Below, piece after piece: positions 1-8,063 of a stretch of 64,000 nucleotides of DNA (position 1 is its first letter; every line of letters starts with the position of its first letter). Under the pieces are notes generated by a model. The model saw only the letters and a list, made by a program, of their open reading frames with translations, was not told the DNA's origin and did not search any database. A program made the position numbers and the translations under genes. Source of the stretch: Micromonospora_J zhanjiangensis (GTDB lineage: Bacteria > Actinomycetota > Actinomycetes > Mycobacteriales > Micromonosporaceae); the NCBI RefSeq assembly GCF_042650605.1, contig NZ_JBHSBN010000006.1, positions 124,001 through 188,000 on the forward strand, in the 5' to 3' direction.

Positions 1-449
1 TTGCGGCCCAGCCGGCGGAGCGCGTTCATCGTCTGCGGCCCGCAGGAGCCATCCGCCTTCAGGCCCACCTCGCGCTGGAACTGGGCGACGGCGCGGGCGG
101 TACGGGCACCGTAGAGGCTGTCGGCGCGCCCCACGTCGTACCCCATCTCCAGCAGGCGCTCCTGCAGTGCCCGGACGTCCTCGCCGGCCAGCGGGTCGGG
201 GACCGCGTGGTAGAGCGTCCGGGCGCCGAGCCGCCAGCGGGCGGCGTCCAGGGCCCGCCAGGTCTCCGCGCCGACCCGCCCGTCCACGCTCAGGCCCCGG
301 CTCTGTTGGAAGGCGCGGACCGCGTGCTCGGTCTCCCACTCGAACTCGTCGTCCTGCCGCCCACCGTCGACGAGCAGGTCCAGGGCCGCCAGGATGTCCC
401 GGATCTCCCGGACCGCGGCACCACGGTCACCACGTCGGATCGGACGCAC
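1..449 (-). CDS. cwlM: CwlM-like peptidoglycan-binding amidase, N-terminal part (cut by window edge)
   Basis: The minus-strand frame from a GTG at 447-449 reads about 149 residues with no stop before the window edge. It contains two PG_binding_1-type repeats (roughly residues 5-60 and 75-149), each with the AFQ/QFQ...L..DG..G..T pattern, and the RLGARTLYH linker typical of CwlM. An AGGGAGGT ribosome site lies just upstream of the GTG. CwlM is a cytoplasmic amidase homologue that in mycobacteria is phosphorylated by PknB and activates MurA; the amidase domain would lie beyond position 1. The place downstream of trxB-trxA matches the mycobacterial order, here on the same strand. The family call is firm; the regulatory role is inferred from mycobacteria. 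Confidence 0.82.
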   Translation of the reverse strand, partial: MRPIRRGDRGAAVREIRDILAALDLLVDGGRQDDEFEWETEHAVRAFQQSRGLSVDGRVGAETWRALDAARWRLGARTLYHAVPDPLAGEDVRALQERLLEMGYDVGRADSLYGARTARAVAQFQREVGLKADGSCGPQTMNALRRLGR

Positions 450-713
450 GGACGACCTCCCTGTGCGTGTCTGCGGCTGGTCGGCCGGTCTCATGTCGTA
501 CCCGGGTGCCGACCGCCCCGGCGGGCGGGAACCGGCAGGTGGTAGCCGGTGCGGAGGAACGATCCGGAGCCTACCGTGACGACCGGGCCGGCGCCCCGGG
601 TTGCCGGTACGCCCGCCCGGCCGACGGCCCGTCCCGATGCTCGGGCCGGTCGTTCCGGTCGACCGCCGCCACGACCACGCCAAAGGACCACGCCGGAGGA
701 CCATGGAAAGACC

Positions 714-746
714 GGTGCCCGCGTCCGGAAAGCGGACGCGGGCACC
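714..746 (-). terminator. Hairpin terminator after trxA
   Basis: The arms 714-727 and 733-746 form a 14-bp perfect GC-rich stem around a five-base GAAAG loop. It lies just past the trxA stop and before cwlM, with no strong U tract. The remaining 450-713 bases hold no gene I recognise and probably the cwlM promoter. Confidence 0.7.
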
Positions 747-766
747 GAGGGCTGGTACGTCGGGAG

Positions 767-1090
767 TTACAGGGCGGACTCGATCATCCGCACCAGGTCC
801 CCCTTGGGCTTGGCGCCGGCGACCGACTGGACCGGCTGGCCACCCTTGAAGACCGTGAGCGTCGGGACCGACATCACCCGGTAGGCCATGGCGGTCTCGG
901 GGTTCTCATCGATGTTGAGCTTGACGATGGTGACCTTGTCACCCATCTCGTCGGCGATCTCCTCGAGCAGCGGAGCCACCTTACGGCACGGTCCGCACCA
1001 TTCCGCCCAGAAATCCACCAGCACCGGCTTGTCGGACTGCAGTACGTCGTTGACGAAGTTGGCGTCGGTGACAGCCTTTGTTGCTCCCAC
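767..1090 (-). CDS. trxA: Thioredoxin
   Basis: This 107-residue protein is a complete single-domain thioredoxin. The redox-active site WCGPC is at residues 31-35, and the cis-proline loop SVPTL follows at about 75-79. It reduces cytoplasmic disulfides using electrons from thioredoxin reductase. The gene follows trxB on the same strand with a 36-base gap, and a GGAGG-type site precedes the ATG, so the two form a trxB-trxA operon. Expression is likely driven from the SigR-type promoter in front of trxB. The trxC gene beside sigM in mycobacteria is the direct counterpart. Confidence 0.95.
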   Translation of the reverse strand: MGATKAVTDANFVNDVLQSDKPVLVDFWAEWCGPCRKVAPLLEEIADEMGDKVTIVKLNIDENPETAMAYRVMSVPTLTVFKGGQPVQSVAGAKPKGDLVRMIESAL

Positions 1091-1126
1091 GGAAAGCCCC
1101 TCCTTGCGGGTCTTGTCTTGAGTTGT

Positions 1127-2083
1127 TCAGTCTTCTTCCAACGTCGCGAGGAACCGCTCGGCGTCCAGGGCGGCGGAACAGCCGGTCCCGGCCGCGGTGA
1201 TCGCCTGGCGGTAGGTGTGGTCGACCAGGTCACCGGCGGCGAACACGCCGGGCACGCTGGTCCGGGTGCTCGGCGCCTGGACCCGTACGTAGCCGCTGTC
1301 GTCCAGCTCGACCTGACCGCGGAACAGCTCGCTGCGCGGGTCGTGGCCGATGGCCACGAACACGCCGGTGACGTCCATGACCTTGGACTCGCCGGTGTGT
1401 GCGTTACGGATCCGGACCCCGGAGACCTTACCGTCCGCGCCGAGAACCTCCTCGACCACGCTGTTCCACTCGACCCGGATCTTCTCGTTGGCGAGCGCCC
1501 GCTCGGCCATGATCTTGCTGGCCCGGAACTCGTCACGCCGGTGGATGATCGTGACGGTTTCGGCGAACTTGGTGAGGAAGGTCGCTTCCTCCATGGCGGA
1601 GTCGCCGCCGCCGACCACCACGATGTGCTGGTTGCGGAAGAAGAAGCCGTCACAGGTGGCGCAGGACGACACGCCGTGGCCGAGGTACTCCTGCTCGCCC
1701 GGGACGCCCAGCGGCCGCCAGGCCGACCCGGTGGTCAGGATGACCGCCTTGGCCCGGTACGCGGTCTCGCCGACGTACACGGTGTGCAGCGCGTCGGAGC
1801 CGACCACGCCGGTGTCGACCAGTTCGACCCGGGTGACGTCGTCGGTGAGGAACTCGGCGCCGAACCGCTCGGCCTGCTTGCGCATCGAGTCCATCAGTTC
1901 CGGACCCATGACGCCGTCCGGGAAGCCGGGGAAGTTCTCCACCTCGGTGGTGGTCATCAGGGCGCCGCCGGACTGCACACCTTCGACGATGAGCGGTTTG
2001 AGGTTGGCGCGCGCCGCGTAGACCGCGGCCGTGTATCCGGCCGGCCCAGAGCCGATGATGATCAGGTTGCGGACCTCGTCCAC
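1127..2083 (-). CDS. trxB: Thioredoxin reductase (NADPH)
   Basis: This is a 318-residue flavoprotein. It has the FAD-binding GSGPAG at residues 11-16, the redox CATC at about 141-144, the NADPH loop GGGDSAMEEA, and a C-terminal FAD motif ending near GVFAAGDL. It passes electrons from NADPH to thioredoxin. The GTG at 2081-2083 is preferred because GGGAGA lies seven bases upstream and the protein then begins VDEVRNLIIIG; the frame stays open 14 codons further, but that extension looks non-homologous. It is followed by trxA. A GGGAAT-N18-CGTT promoter lies about 95 bases upstream, which indicates control by a thiol-stress ECF sigma factor. Confidence 0.95.
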   Translation of the reverse strand: MDEVRNLIIIGSGPAGYTAAVYAARANLKPLIVEGVQSGGALMTTTEVENFPGFPDGVMGPELMDSMRKQAERFGAEFLTDDVTRVELVDTGVVGSDALHTVYVGETAYRAKAVILTTGSAWRPLGVPGEQEYLGHGVSSCATCDGFFFRNQHIVVVGGGDSAMEEATFLTKFAETVTIIHRRDEFRASKIMAERALANEKIRVEWNSVVEEVLGADGKVSGVRIRNAHTGESKVMDVTGVFVAIGHDPRSELFRGQVELDDSGYVRVQAPSTRTSVPGVFAAGDLVDHTYRQAITAAGTGCSAALDAERFLATLEED

Positions 2084-2178
2084 TGCCGTCTCCCGATGTG
2101 TGTGTTCGCCACCGGTGCGGCGCACCGACGGCGGTCCGAGCGACCGACCGGTTCAGACACTCGGCAACTGATGAGCAG

Positions 2179-2206
2179 AACGCCATCGTACGAACCGGGA
2201 ATTCCC
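2179..2206 (-). promoter_or_regulatory. SigR/SigH-type promoter of trxB-trxA
   Basis: Read on the minus strand there is GGGAAT (2206-2201), exactly 18 bases, then CGTT (2182-2179). This matches the published SigR consensus of Streptomyces (GGGAAT-N18-CGTT) and the SigH promoter of mycobacterial trxB2. The predicted transcript start would lie near 2172, leaving a leader of about 90 bases before the GTG of trxB. The call is by pattern only. Confidence 0.75.
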
Positions 2207-2266
2207 GAGTCGGGCATCCGGTGGGTCACGTCACGTGGCCGGTCAAACGACTGTCAAGGGGTCGGC

Positions 2267-3358
2267 TCAGCCTACCCGGGTCTGATAGCGGGTGTCCGCA
2301 CCGGAGCCCGGCACGCCGCACTCGGGCCCGGACACCCAGGCCCAACGGTCCGGTCCCTGGTCGGTGAAGAGCACCACCAGGGCGGGTGTGCCGTTGAACG
2401 TGGCGTAGTCGACGAGCTGGACCGTCACGGTGCCGGCGCCGTGCTCGGCGGCCACGGCGTCCAGGCAGGCGGTGAGCGCGGCGCGGTCGGCGAGCCGCTG
2501 GAGGTTCCCCGGGGTGGCCAGCCGGCCGCCCTCCTCCGCGGCGACGCCCGGTCCGTCCCGGGTGCTCTTGGGCGCGGCGGCGACGCCGTCGACCTGGGCA
2601 GCCAGGCGGTCGGCCGTGTAGTCGGTGCCGGTGGCGAGCGGTCGGTCGGTGGCGGGGCCGAGCAACGCCCGGGGCCGTTCACCGGCGGCCGGTCCGGCCT
2701 GCGCGGTGGCCTTCGTGTCGGCCGCCGAACCGGCGTCCGGGGCACTGGTCGTGGCCCGGTCGGCGCCGCCGCGGTCGATCAGCTGGCTCACGCCGACCCC
2801 GCCGAGGGCCACCACCGCCGCGGCGGCGGCGGCCGGACCGGCGAACCGGGACCAGCGCCGCCGTCCCGACCGCCGGGTCGGTCCGCCGGTGTCCGGCTTC
2901 CCACCGGGTACGACGACCAGCCCGCGACCGCCCGGTTGGCTCGGCACCCGACGCGGCGCGCCGACCGGCTGGACGGGCGCGGCCTGCTCGCCGGGCGTGA
3001 CCTGCCTCCCGGGCGGCGCAGGTGCGGCGGGCGCGGCCTGATCGAGGGGCGACGTCAGTTCGGCGGGGGCGGCCTGATCGACCGGAGCGACGGGCGCCAC
3101 GGGCGGGGCCGTCGCGAGCGCGGCGGAGATCCGGTCGGCGATCTCGGTCGGCAGCACGGCATCGGTGGCGCCCCAGGCGGCCAGGCCGTCCCGGACCGCT
3201 CCGACGGCCGGAACCAACCGCGCGTACGCCTCGGACCAGGCCGGGTCCTCGGCGACGAGCCGGTCCACCACGGTCTCCTCTGGCGTGCCGTCGAGCACGC
3301 CGCCGACGTAGTCCGCCAGCAGGTCGAGGTCGACCGCGCCGAATCGGCCCGTCGTCAC
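2267..3358 (-). CDS. rsmA: Membrane anti-sigma factor partner of SigM
   Basis: This 363-residue protein starts at a GTG that overlaps the sigM stop (GTGA), which implies translational coupling. Residues 1-85 form an acidic helical cytoplasmic domain beginning VDLDLLADYVGGVLDG, as in anti-sigma N-termini. A Pro/Ala-rich linker covers about 85-165, a basic RRSGRRRW patch precedes a single Ala-rich membrane helix at about 172-192, and the rest is extracytoplasmic. No HxxxCxxC zinc motif is present, so it is not a ZAS-type redox anti-sigma factor. By position it corresponds to mycobacterial Rv3912 (RsmA), which holds SigM inactive at the membrane. The low-complexity linker makes homology beyond position and topology weak. 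Confidence 0.8.
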   Translation of the reverse strand: MTTGRFGAVDLDLLADYVGGVLDGTPEETVVDRLVAEDPAWSEAYARLVPAVGAVRDGLAAWGATDAVLPTEIADRISAALATAPPVAPVAPVDQAAPAELTSPLDQAAPAAPAPPGRQVTPGEQAAPVQPVGAPRRVPSQPGGRGLVVVPGGKPDTGGPTRRSGRRRWSRFAGPAAAAAAVVALGGVGVSQLIDRGGADRATTSAPDAGSAADTKATAQAGPAAGERPRALLGPATDRPLATGTDYTADRLAAQVDGVAAAPKSTRDGPGVAAEEGGRLATPGNLQRLADRAALTACLDAVAAEHGAGTVTVQLVDYATFNGTPALVVLFTDQGPDRWAWVSGPECGVPGSGADTRYQTRVG

Positions 3359-4251
3359 TGGTCCTCCAGGTTGCTGTCCGGCCCGCCAGGGGCTGACCCC
3401 GATCGGACGTCGCCGTCGGAGACACGGTTCCCGGGAGTGACCGGACGCACGTCGGCGGGCCCGCCCGCACCGGGCCGGGCGGGCGTCGCCGCCGTGGCGG
3501 AGTCCATCCGCCGGCCGGGCCTCGCTGCGGGGGCGGAGTTCGTCCGCCGGTCGGACGTCGTGGCGGTGGCGGCGGAACCGGTCTGCCGCCCGGGCCGCAG
3601 GTCACCGAGCTGCATCGCGAGCCTGGCCCGTCCCCGGGCGCACCGGCTCTTGACGGTTCCCTCGGCGACGCCGAGCATCTCGGCCACCTCGGCGACCGGG
3701 TAGCCCTGAACGTCCACCAGGATCAACGCGGCCCGCTGTTCTACCGGCAGGCCGGCCAGGGCCTCCCGGACCACCAGGGCGGTGTCGTGATCGGGGGCGG
3801 GAGCGGCCGGCTCGGTGCCGCCCCAGCCCGTACCGGCACCGTGGTCGGTGGCCCGGGCTCCGTCCGGCAGGGGCACGGTGGGGCGCGCCTGGCGGCGCCG
3901 GATCCGGTCCAGGCACGCGTTCACCACGATGCGGTGCAGCCAGGTGGTCACCGCCGAGTCGCCGCGGAACCGGGGCGCGGCGCGGTGCGCCGACAGCAGG
4001 GCGTCCTGCAGGGCGTCGGCCGCCTCCTCCCGGTCGGCCAGGGTGCGCAGCGCCACCGCCCAGAGTCGGTCCCGGTGCCGGTGGAACAGCTCGGCGAACG
4101 CATCCCGGTCGCCGGTTACGTGGGCCCGCAGCAGGTCGGCGTCACTGCGCCCGGTCGGCCGTCCCGCCCCGGGCGGTGACATGCCCGGGGTGGTGTCCGT
4201 ACCGGTGGTGCCGGGTGCGGTCCCGGGTGCCGGCGACGCGGAACCGGTCAC
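3355..4251 (-). CDS. sigM: ECF RNA polymerase sigma factor SigM
   Basis: This is a 298-residue sigma-70 family protein of the ECF type. Region 2 spans about residues 37-121 (DAFAELFHRHRDRLW, then FRGDSAVTTWLHRIVVN), and region 4 spans about 153-215 (LPVEQRAALILVDVQGYPVAEVAE, helix-turn-helix EVAEMLGVAEGTVKSR). A disordered Thr/Ala/Pro-rich tail of about 80 residues follows, longer than usual, and the first 30 residues are also low complexity, so the start may be the internal ATG at MSPPG. It sits between the pseudokinase gene (4-base gap) and its anti-sigma factor. In mycobacteria SigM directs genes for surface and secreted products in late growth. Confidence 0.9.
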   Translation of the reverse strand: MTGSASPAPGTAPGTTGTDTTPGMSPPGAGRPTGRSDADLLRAHVTGDRDAFAELFHRHRDRLWAVALRTLADREEAADALQDALLSAHRAAPRFRGDSAVTTWLHRIVVNACLDRIRRRQARPTVPLPDGARATDHGAGTGWGGTEPAAPAPDHDTALVVREALAGLPVEQRAALILVDVQGYPVAEVAEMLGVAEGTVKSRCARGRARLAMQLGDLRPGRQTGSAATATTSDRRTNSAPAARPGRRMDSATAATPARPGAGGPADVRPVTPGNRVSDGDVRSGSAPGGPDSNLEDQ

Positions 4252-4255
4252 CGGG

Positions 4256-5869
4256 TCACGTCCCGGCGACCGTGATCTCCTGGACCCCGACCTGGTAGCC
4301 GCCGCTGCCGTCGCTGGGCAGGCTGGAGATCCAGAACAGCAGGTACTGGTACTTCGTGCCCGGCTGGAAGCCGGTGAAGGTCATCGTCGAGCCGCTGTAG
4401 TTCTCGAAGGGCTCGCCGATCCGGGTGGTGAAGGCGTTCTTCACCTGCAGGTCGGCGGCCTTGCTGCTCTGCGTCGGAGCGCTGGTGCCGGAGAACAACT
4501 CGGCGGTGGCACCGGGGCTGGACAGTTCGACCTGTACGGAGCTGAGCGCCCGCGGTTGCTTGAGGTCGATCAGGATGCCCATGCCCGGTTTCCACTCACC
4601 GAAGTTGCTCCGGTAGTTCTGGGTCTCCCACCCCTGGTTGCGGTTGTTGTCCACCGTCTTCTCGACGTTCCGCAGCTCGGTGCGGTCGCCGAACGGGTCG
4701 ATCACCCGTACCTGGTCCGCCGAGATGGCGATCTTCTGCGGCTTCTGCGACTGGGCCCCGCCGTCACCGGCCGGACCGGTCGTGCCCGGGGCCGGGGTCG
4801 GGCCACCCGCCTCGCCGGCCGTCCCACCGCTCTTGTCGCTCAGCGCGTTGATCCCGATCAGCAGACCGACCAGGGCGACGACCAGGAGGCCGGCCACCCC
4901 CAGGAGCATCTTCCGGCGACCGGTGGGCACCAGACCGGGCGGGTCCTCGTCGCCGGAGGTGAACCGCAGGGTGCCCGCGCTCTCCAGGTAGTGCTCCTCC
5001 TGCGGTACGTCCAGCCGGCCCAACTCGGCGGCCAACACGTCGGAGGAGGGCGGCTCGATCGTGCTGTCGAGCAGGTCCATGGTCAGGTCGTCAAGATAGG
5101 CCGGTACGCCCGCGCGGACCTGCCGGGGCGCGACCAGGTTGCCGCCGTCCCGGAGGGCGTCGGGCAGGGCCAGTCGACCGCGGCCCTCGGTGCCGCCGGT
5201 CAGCCGGGCCTCGCTGTGCGGCCAGTGGCCGGTCAGGGCGAAGTAGAGGACGCCGCCGATCGCGCGGACGTCGGTCTCCGTGGTGTCCGCCATGTCGGCG
5301 CGGGCGTCGGCCAGGACGACCCGCCCGTCGTCGCCGACCATCACGGTCCCCGGGTGGACGTTGCCGTGCACCATGCCGGTGGCGTGTACGGCGGCGACCG
5401 CGCCGGAGACGGCGTGCGCCACGCTGGTGGCCCGGGCCGGGTCGAGTACGCCGTCCTCGGCGACCAGTTCCCGCAGCGACCGTCCGTCGACCCACTCCCG
5501 GACCACGTAGGCACGGTCGTCCTCGTCGATCGCGTCGTAGACACCGACCAGGTTGGGGTGGATCACCCGGCTGGCGGTGACGGCCGCCTGGAGCATCTCC
5601 ATCGCGGAGTCGCCACCGGGGTGGCGCAGCACGACGGCGACCGGACGGCGGAGCACCACGTCGATCCCGCGCCAGACCTGCCGGCCGGCGCTGTCGTTGT
5701 TGATGTGCTCGGCAAGCTCGTACCGATCGGCGAGCACCTCACCGACGGCGGGTGCACCGAAGGTCGTCGCCGGCGGGGTGATCTCGTCCGCCTCCTGACC
5801 CTCGCCGACCTGCGTCACCCGTCCTCCCTCGGTGATTGTGTCGATCGATGGACCCGTACTGCTGGGCAT
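4256..5869 (-). CDS. MviN-type transmembrane pseudokinase
   Basis: This 537-residue protein has a protein-kinase fold at about residues 45-290, one membrane helix at about 321-343, and an extracellular C-terminal domain ending in a discoidin/jelly-roll-like segment. Kinase residues are lost: the VAIK lysine site reads VAVV (77-80), the HRD-N catalytic loop reads HGNVHPG (168-174) and the DFG site reads DAR (188-190). In Mycobacterium tuberculosis these domains form the C-terminal half of MviN (Rv3910), where the phosphorylated pseudokinase recruits the FHA protein FhaA and stops peptidoglycan precursor export. Here it is a separate gene after murJ and directly before sigM. The function is inferred from that homology and the position. 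Confidence 0.88.
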   Translation of the reverse strand: MPSSTGPSIDTITEGGRVTQVGEGQEADEITPPATTFGAPAVGEVLADRYELAEHINNDSAGRQVWRGIDVVLRRPVAVVLRHPGGDSAMEMLQAAVTASRVIHPNLVGVYDAIDEDDRAYVVREWVDGRSLRELVAEDGVLDPARATSVAHAVSGAVAAVHATGMVHGNVHPGTVMVGDDGRVVLADARADMADTTETDVRAIGGVLYFALTGHWPHSEARLTGGTEGRGRLALPDALRDGGNLVAPRQVRAGVPAYLDDLTMDLLDSTIEPPSSDVLAAELGRLDVPQEEHYLESAGTLRFTSGDEDPPGLVPTGRRKMLLGVAGLLVVALVGLLIGINALSDKSGGTAGEAGGPTPAPGTTGPAGDGGAQSQKPQKIAISADQVRVIDPFGDRTELRNVEKTVDNNRNQGWETQNYRSNFGEWKPGMGILIDLKQPRALSSVQVELSSPGATAELFSGTSAPTQSSKAADLQVKNAFTTRIGEPFENYSGSTMTFTGFQPGTKYQYLLFWISSLPSDGSGGYQVGVQEITVAGT

Positions 5870-6181
5870 GTGCGTTCCGCTCTGCCGTCGAAGGAGCCGG
5901 CCGGCGAGCGCACCCTCATAGCCTAGGCGCTCCCGGCACCCGCCGAGAGCGACCTTACCCGGGTTCAGCTCCTCGCCGACATGTCATCTTCCGGTCGTAA
6001 CCGCCGGTAAGCCACGGGTTGGGGCGGCTCAGGCGGCCCACGACCTGGTAATCCGTGTTGCTCGCAGGTGTGATTGACAATCTATCGGGCGGTTTCCACC
6101 GGTTGCCCGGCGGGGGCGTGGCTCTTCGTCACACCGCCGCTACCAGTGGTCAGAGTCGCTCGGGCGGGCGACACCGGCGAA
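5870..6181. other. Intergenic region between murJ and the pseudokinase gene
   Basis: These 312 bases separate murJ from the downstream pseudokinase-sigM genes on the minus strand. The stretch includes a less GC-rich patch with the inverted repeat GATTG-A-CAATC near 6071. No gene, RNA or clear terminator was recognised. The gap suggests that the pseudokinase-sigM unit has its own promoter, but I cannot pick a convincing -35/-10 pair. Confidence 0.5.
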
Positions 6182-7939
6182 TCAGCGTCCGAGCTTGCGG
6201 CGCACCATGCCCACCACCTCGGTGATCTCGGTGATCCGCAGCACGGCGGCGAGACCGAGGTAGCTCAGCCCGATCGCCCCGCCGGCGACGACCAGCCGGA
6301 CGAACGCGCTGGCCCAGCTCAGCCGCGCCGGATCACCCGGCAGCACCTTCAGCACCAGCCACCCGACCAGCGCGGCGCCGAGGGAGGCGACCAGCACTTT
6401 GCCCATCGTCCGGCCGATCCGGCCCAGTCCGATCGGGCCGACCCGGGGGCGCAGCAGGATAGCCGAGATGACCGCCGCAGCCACGAAGGAGATCGCGTTG
6501 CCGAGCATCATCCCGGCCGCGGCGAACGAGGCCGAGAACGCGGCGAAGAGCCCGACCTGGACCAGCACCCGCAGCAGCACCACCGGAATGTTGATCAGCG
6601 CCGGCATCCGGGTGTCCGGCAGCGCGTAGAAGGCGAAGGTGAAGAGCTGGCTCACCGCGAACGGGATCAGGCCGACCGCGGCGACCAGCAGCACGGTCGA
6701 GGTGAGCGTGGCGCTTTCGCCGGTGAAAGCGCCGTACCGGAACACCACCACCGAGATCGGGCCGGCGAGCACGGCGTAGCAGACCGCGATCGGGGCGAGC
6801 ACGGCCGTCACCATCCGGGTGCCCCGGGACAGGTCGGCGGTCATGTCGGCGTATCGGCCGTCGGCGATCGCGGCGCTCATCCGCGGCATCAGGGCGGTGA
6901 TGATCGAGACCGCGATGATGCCGTGCGCCATCATCAGCAGCAGGAACACGTTGTTGTAGATGAGCAGACCGGCGTTCTTCTGGCCGCCGGTGGTCTCGCC
7001 GGCGGCCCGGGTGAGCAGGTTGACCACCACGAACAGGCCCACCTGGTTGACCCCGACGTAGCAGATCATCCAGGCGCCGAGCCGACCCAGTTCGCGCAGG
7101 CCGAGCGCCCGGAAGTCCAGCCGCCACTTCCACCGGAAGCCCACCTTGCGCAGCGCCGGCAGCAGGCCGGCGGCCTGCACGGCCACGCCGAGCAGGGTGC
7201 CGCCACCGATCAGCAGGATCCGGTCGACGGACATCTGGTCGGGTTGGATCTCGGTGGCGCCGTAGACCGCGATGTAGAGCGCGCAGACGCCGATGACGAC
7301 GAGGTTGTTCAGGATCGGCGCCCACATCGGCGCGGCGAAGTGCCCCCGGGTGTTCAGCACCGCGGTGACCAGCGCGCTGAGGCCGGTGAAGAACAACATC
7401 GGCAGCATCAGGTAGGACAGGTTCGTGACCAGGCCCTGGTAGTCGCCCGACTTGCCACCGGCGTAGATCGCGGTGAACCAGGAGGCTCCGGCCGCGACGA
7501 TCAGCGCGGCGACGCCGAGCGTGATCACCGCGAAGGAGAGCAGCCGCTGGGTGTACGCCTCGCCCCGGTCGGCGTCGACCTTGCGCCGACGGACCAGCAC
7601 CGGGATGAGTACGCTGCTCAGCACCCCGCCGAGCAGGAACTCGTAGATCTGGTTTGGCAGGAACTGGGCCGTGGTGTACGCGTTGCCGACCGCGTACGCG
7701 CCGAGGGCGGCACCGATCATCAGGTTCCGGATGAAGCCCGTGCCCCGGCTGACCAGGCTGCCGATCGCCATCACCGTGCTGTTCGCCGCGGCGCTGCCCT
7801 CGGACACCTGCTCCGGCGGCGGGGTGGTCGCCTCGACCGCGGGCTGGTTGAGCGGCTCGGCGGCGATGAAGCTGGCGTCGCCGGACAGGCCGGGAGTGCC
7901 GTCCTGCGCGTTCCCGCTCCGGTAGATCCGGCCGCTCAT
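6182..7939 (-). CDS. murJ: Lipid II flippase MurJ (MviN family)
   Basis: This is a 585-residue polytopic membrane protein of the MOP superfamily. After a short cytoplasmic leader it shows the family start SLVSRGTGFIRNLMIGAALG and the LPNQIYEFLLGGVLSSVLIPVL helix, then about 14 membrane helices ending in a basic VRRKLGR. MurJ moves lipid-linked peptidoglycan precursors to the outer face of the membrane. The ATG at 7937-7939 (MSGRIYRSG) is chosen because GGAGG lies seven bases upstream; an open extension of 15 codons is less likely. Unlike the mycobacterial protein it ends without a kinase-like domain, which is encoded by the next gene. pcnA diverges from it 124 bases away. Confidence 0.93.
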   Translation of the reverse strand: MSGRIYRSGNAQDGTPGLSGDASFIAAEPLNQPAVEATTPPPEQVSEGSAAANSTVMAIGSLVSRGTGFIRNLMIGAALGAYAVGNAYTTAQFLPNQIYEFLLGGVLSSVLIPVLVRRRKVDADRGEAYTQRLLSFAVITLGVAALIVAAGASWFTAIYAGGKSGDYQGLVTNLSYLMLPMLFFTGLSALVTAVLNTRGHFAAPMWAPILNNLVVIGVCALYIAVYGATEIQPDQMSVDRILLIGGGTLLGVAVQAAGLLPALRKVGFRWKWRLDFRALGLRELGRLGAWMICYVGVNQVGLFVVVNLLTRAAGETTGGQKNAGLLIYNNVFLLLMMAHGIIAVSIITALMPRMSAAIADGRYADMTADLSRGTRMVTAVLAPIAVCYAVLAGPISVVVFRYGAFTGESATLTSTVLLVAAVGLIPFAVSQLFTFAFYALPDTRMPALINIPVVLLRVLVQVGLFAAFSASFAAAGMMLGNAISFVAAAVISAILLRPRVGPIGLGRIGRTMGKVLVASLGAALVGWLVLKVLPGDPARLSWASAFVRLVVAGGAIGLSYLGLAAVLRITEITEVVGMVRRKLGR

Positions 7940-8063
7940 CTTCAGCCTCCAAAGGGGTACGGCGGATCGAACACCCGCCGGCACTGGTGCAGACCTTAGT
8001 CAATTCCGGCACGGCCGACCTGGGCGCCCGAGCGGGAGGTCGGACCGATAAGCTGGCGGTCCC

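Noticed and set aside
167..3703. Very long plus-strand open frame opposite trxA, trxB, the anti-sigma gene and part of sigM
   Set aside because: It is antisense to recognisable genes, has Arg/Gly/Pro-rich composition without motifs, and is a typical GC-rich shadow.
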